A stretch of DNA of 64,000 nucleotides from Heliocidaris tuberculata (Eukaryota > Echinodermata > Echinoidea > Camarodonta > Echinometridae), in assembly GCA_025618425.1 (NCBI GenBank), contig CM046851.1, forward strand, positions 1,358,599 through 1,422,598, in the 5' to 3' direction. This document shows, in pieces, positions 63,956 through 64,000 of the stretch. Every line of letters begins with the position of its first letter. Within the stretch, counting starts at the first letter, position 1. The notes below the pieces were generated by a model that did no database searches, was not told where the DNA came from, and worked only from the letters and a program-made list of their open reading frames with translations. The position numbers and the translations under genes were made by a program.

Positions 63956-64000
63956 ACAATACAGATATCCCTAACAAGGGTTTCTGATATGGAATATTTT

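Overview
This window is animal genomic DNA, most likely from a sea urchin or another echinoderm. It is intron-rich and AT-rich. It carries a SUEL-type (sea urchin egg lectin) exon and a furin-type matrix metalloproteinase gene, and it is packed with fold-back MITEs, tRNA-derived SINEs, LINE and Penelope-like fragments, minisatellites and long poly-G/poly-C runs. The organism is inferred from these families, not proven. All exons were called by eye from reading frame, family motifs, splice-site consensus and phase; there is no transcript evidence.

Host genes. (1) The 5' half of a matrix metalloproteinase gene lies on the minus strand at 14.6-0.1 kb: a TATA-like promoter (about 14605), a signal-peptide exon (14419-14499), a prodomain exon (8226-8331), a cysteine-switch/furin exon (1737-1954) and a catalytic-domain exon (111-342). 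All three internal junction phases agree. The zinc-binding HExxH exon would lie beyond the left edge. (2) A small minus-strand gene lies at 38.8-36.0 kb: a CRE/ETS promoter, a non-coding first exon, and two phase-matched coding exons giving a 56-residue protein I do not recognise. (3) A lectin gene on the minus strand has a Thr/Pro-rich linker exon (58943-59038) and a SUEL domain exon (47139-47426), both phase 1-1. (4) A plus-strand multi-exon transcript with a tiny reading frame and a polyadenylation signal occupies the right end (61.4-64.0 kb).

Mobile DNA fills the rest. The metalloproteinase introns hold an L1/Tx1-like LINE remnant, SINEs, a 53-bp satellite with higher-order structure, and a 1.55-kb TA-flanked transposon carrying an inverted duplicate of a coding exon. 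The stretch 15-23 kb is a MITE field with a large inverted repeat. The stretch 23.7-32 kb is a nested mosaic: AAGTCGACTTG arrays, a ~150-bp tandem repeat split by a 2.1-kb transposon with a 5-bp target duplication, and a 4.4-kb element with long inverted ends. A nearly intact two-ORF LINE occupies about 39.0-44.55 kb, with one frameshift and one stop in ORF2. Next to it (44.9-46.26 kb) is an internally deleted transposon retaining two opposing first-exon remnants, one RecQ-helicase-like. The stretch 47.6-51.8 kb is a Penelope-like cluster with a GIY-YIG reading frame, hammerhead-like motifs in inverted pairs, and a 1.6-kb palindrome. The stretch 52-61 kb has two opposite-strand blocks of one 30-bp satellite, more MITEs and a degenerate LINE fragment.

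The host genes do not form a functional unit. Most structure here reflects repeated transposon nesting in introns and intergenic DNA.
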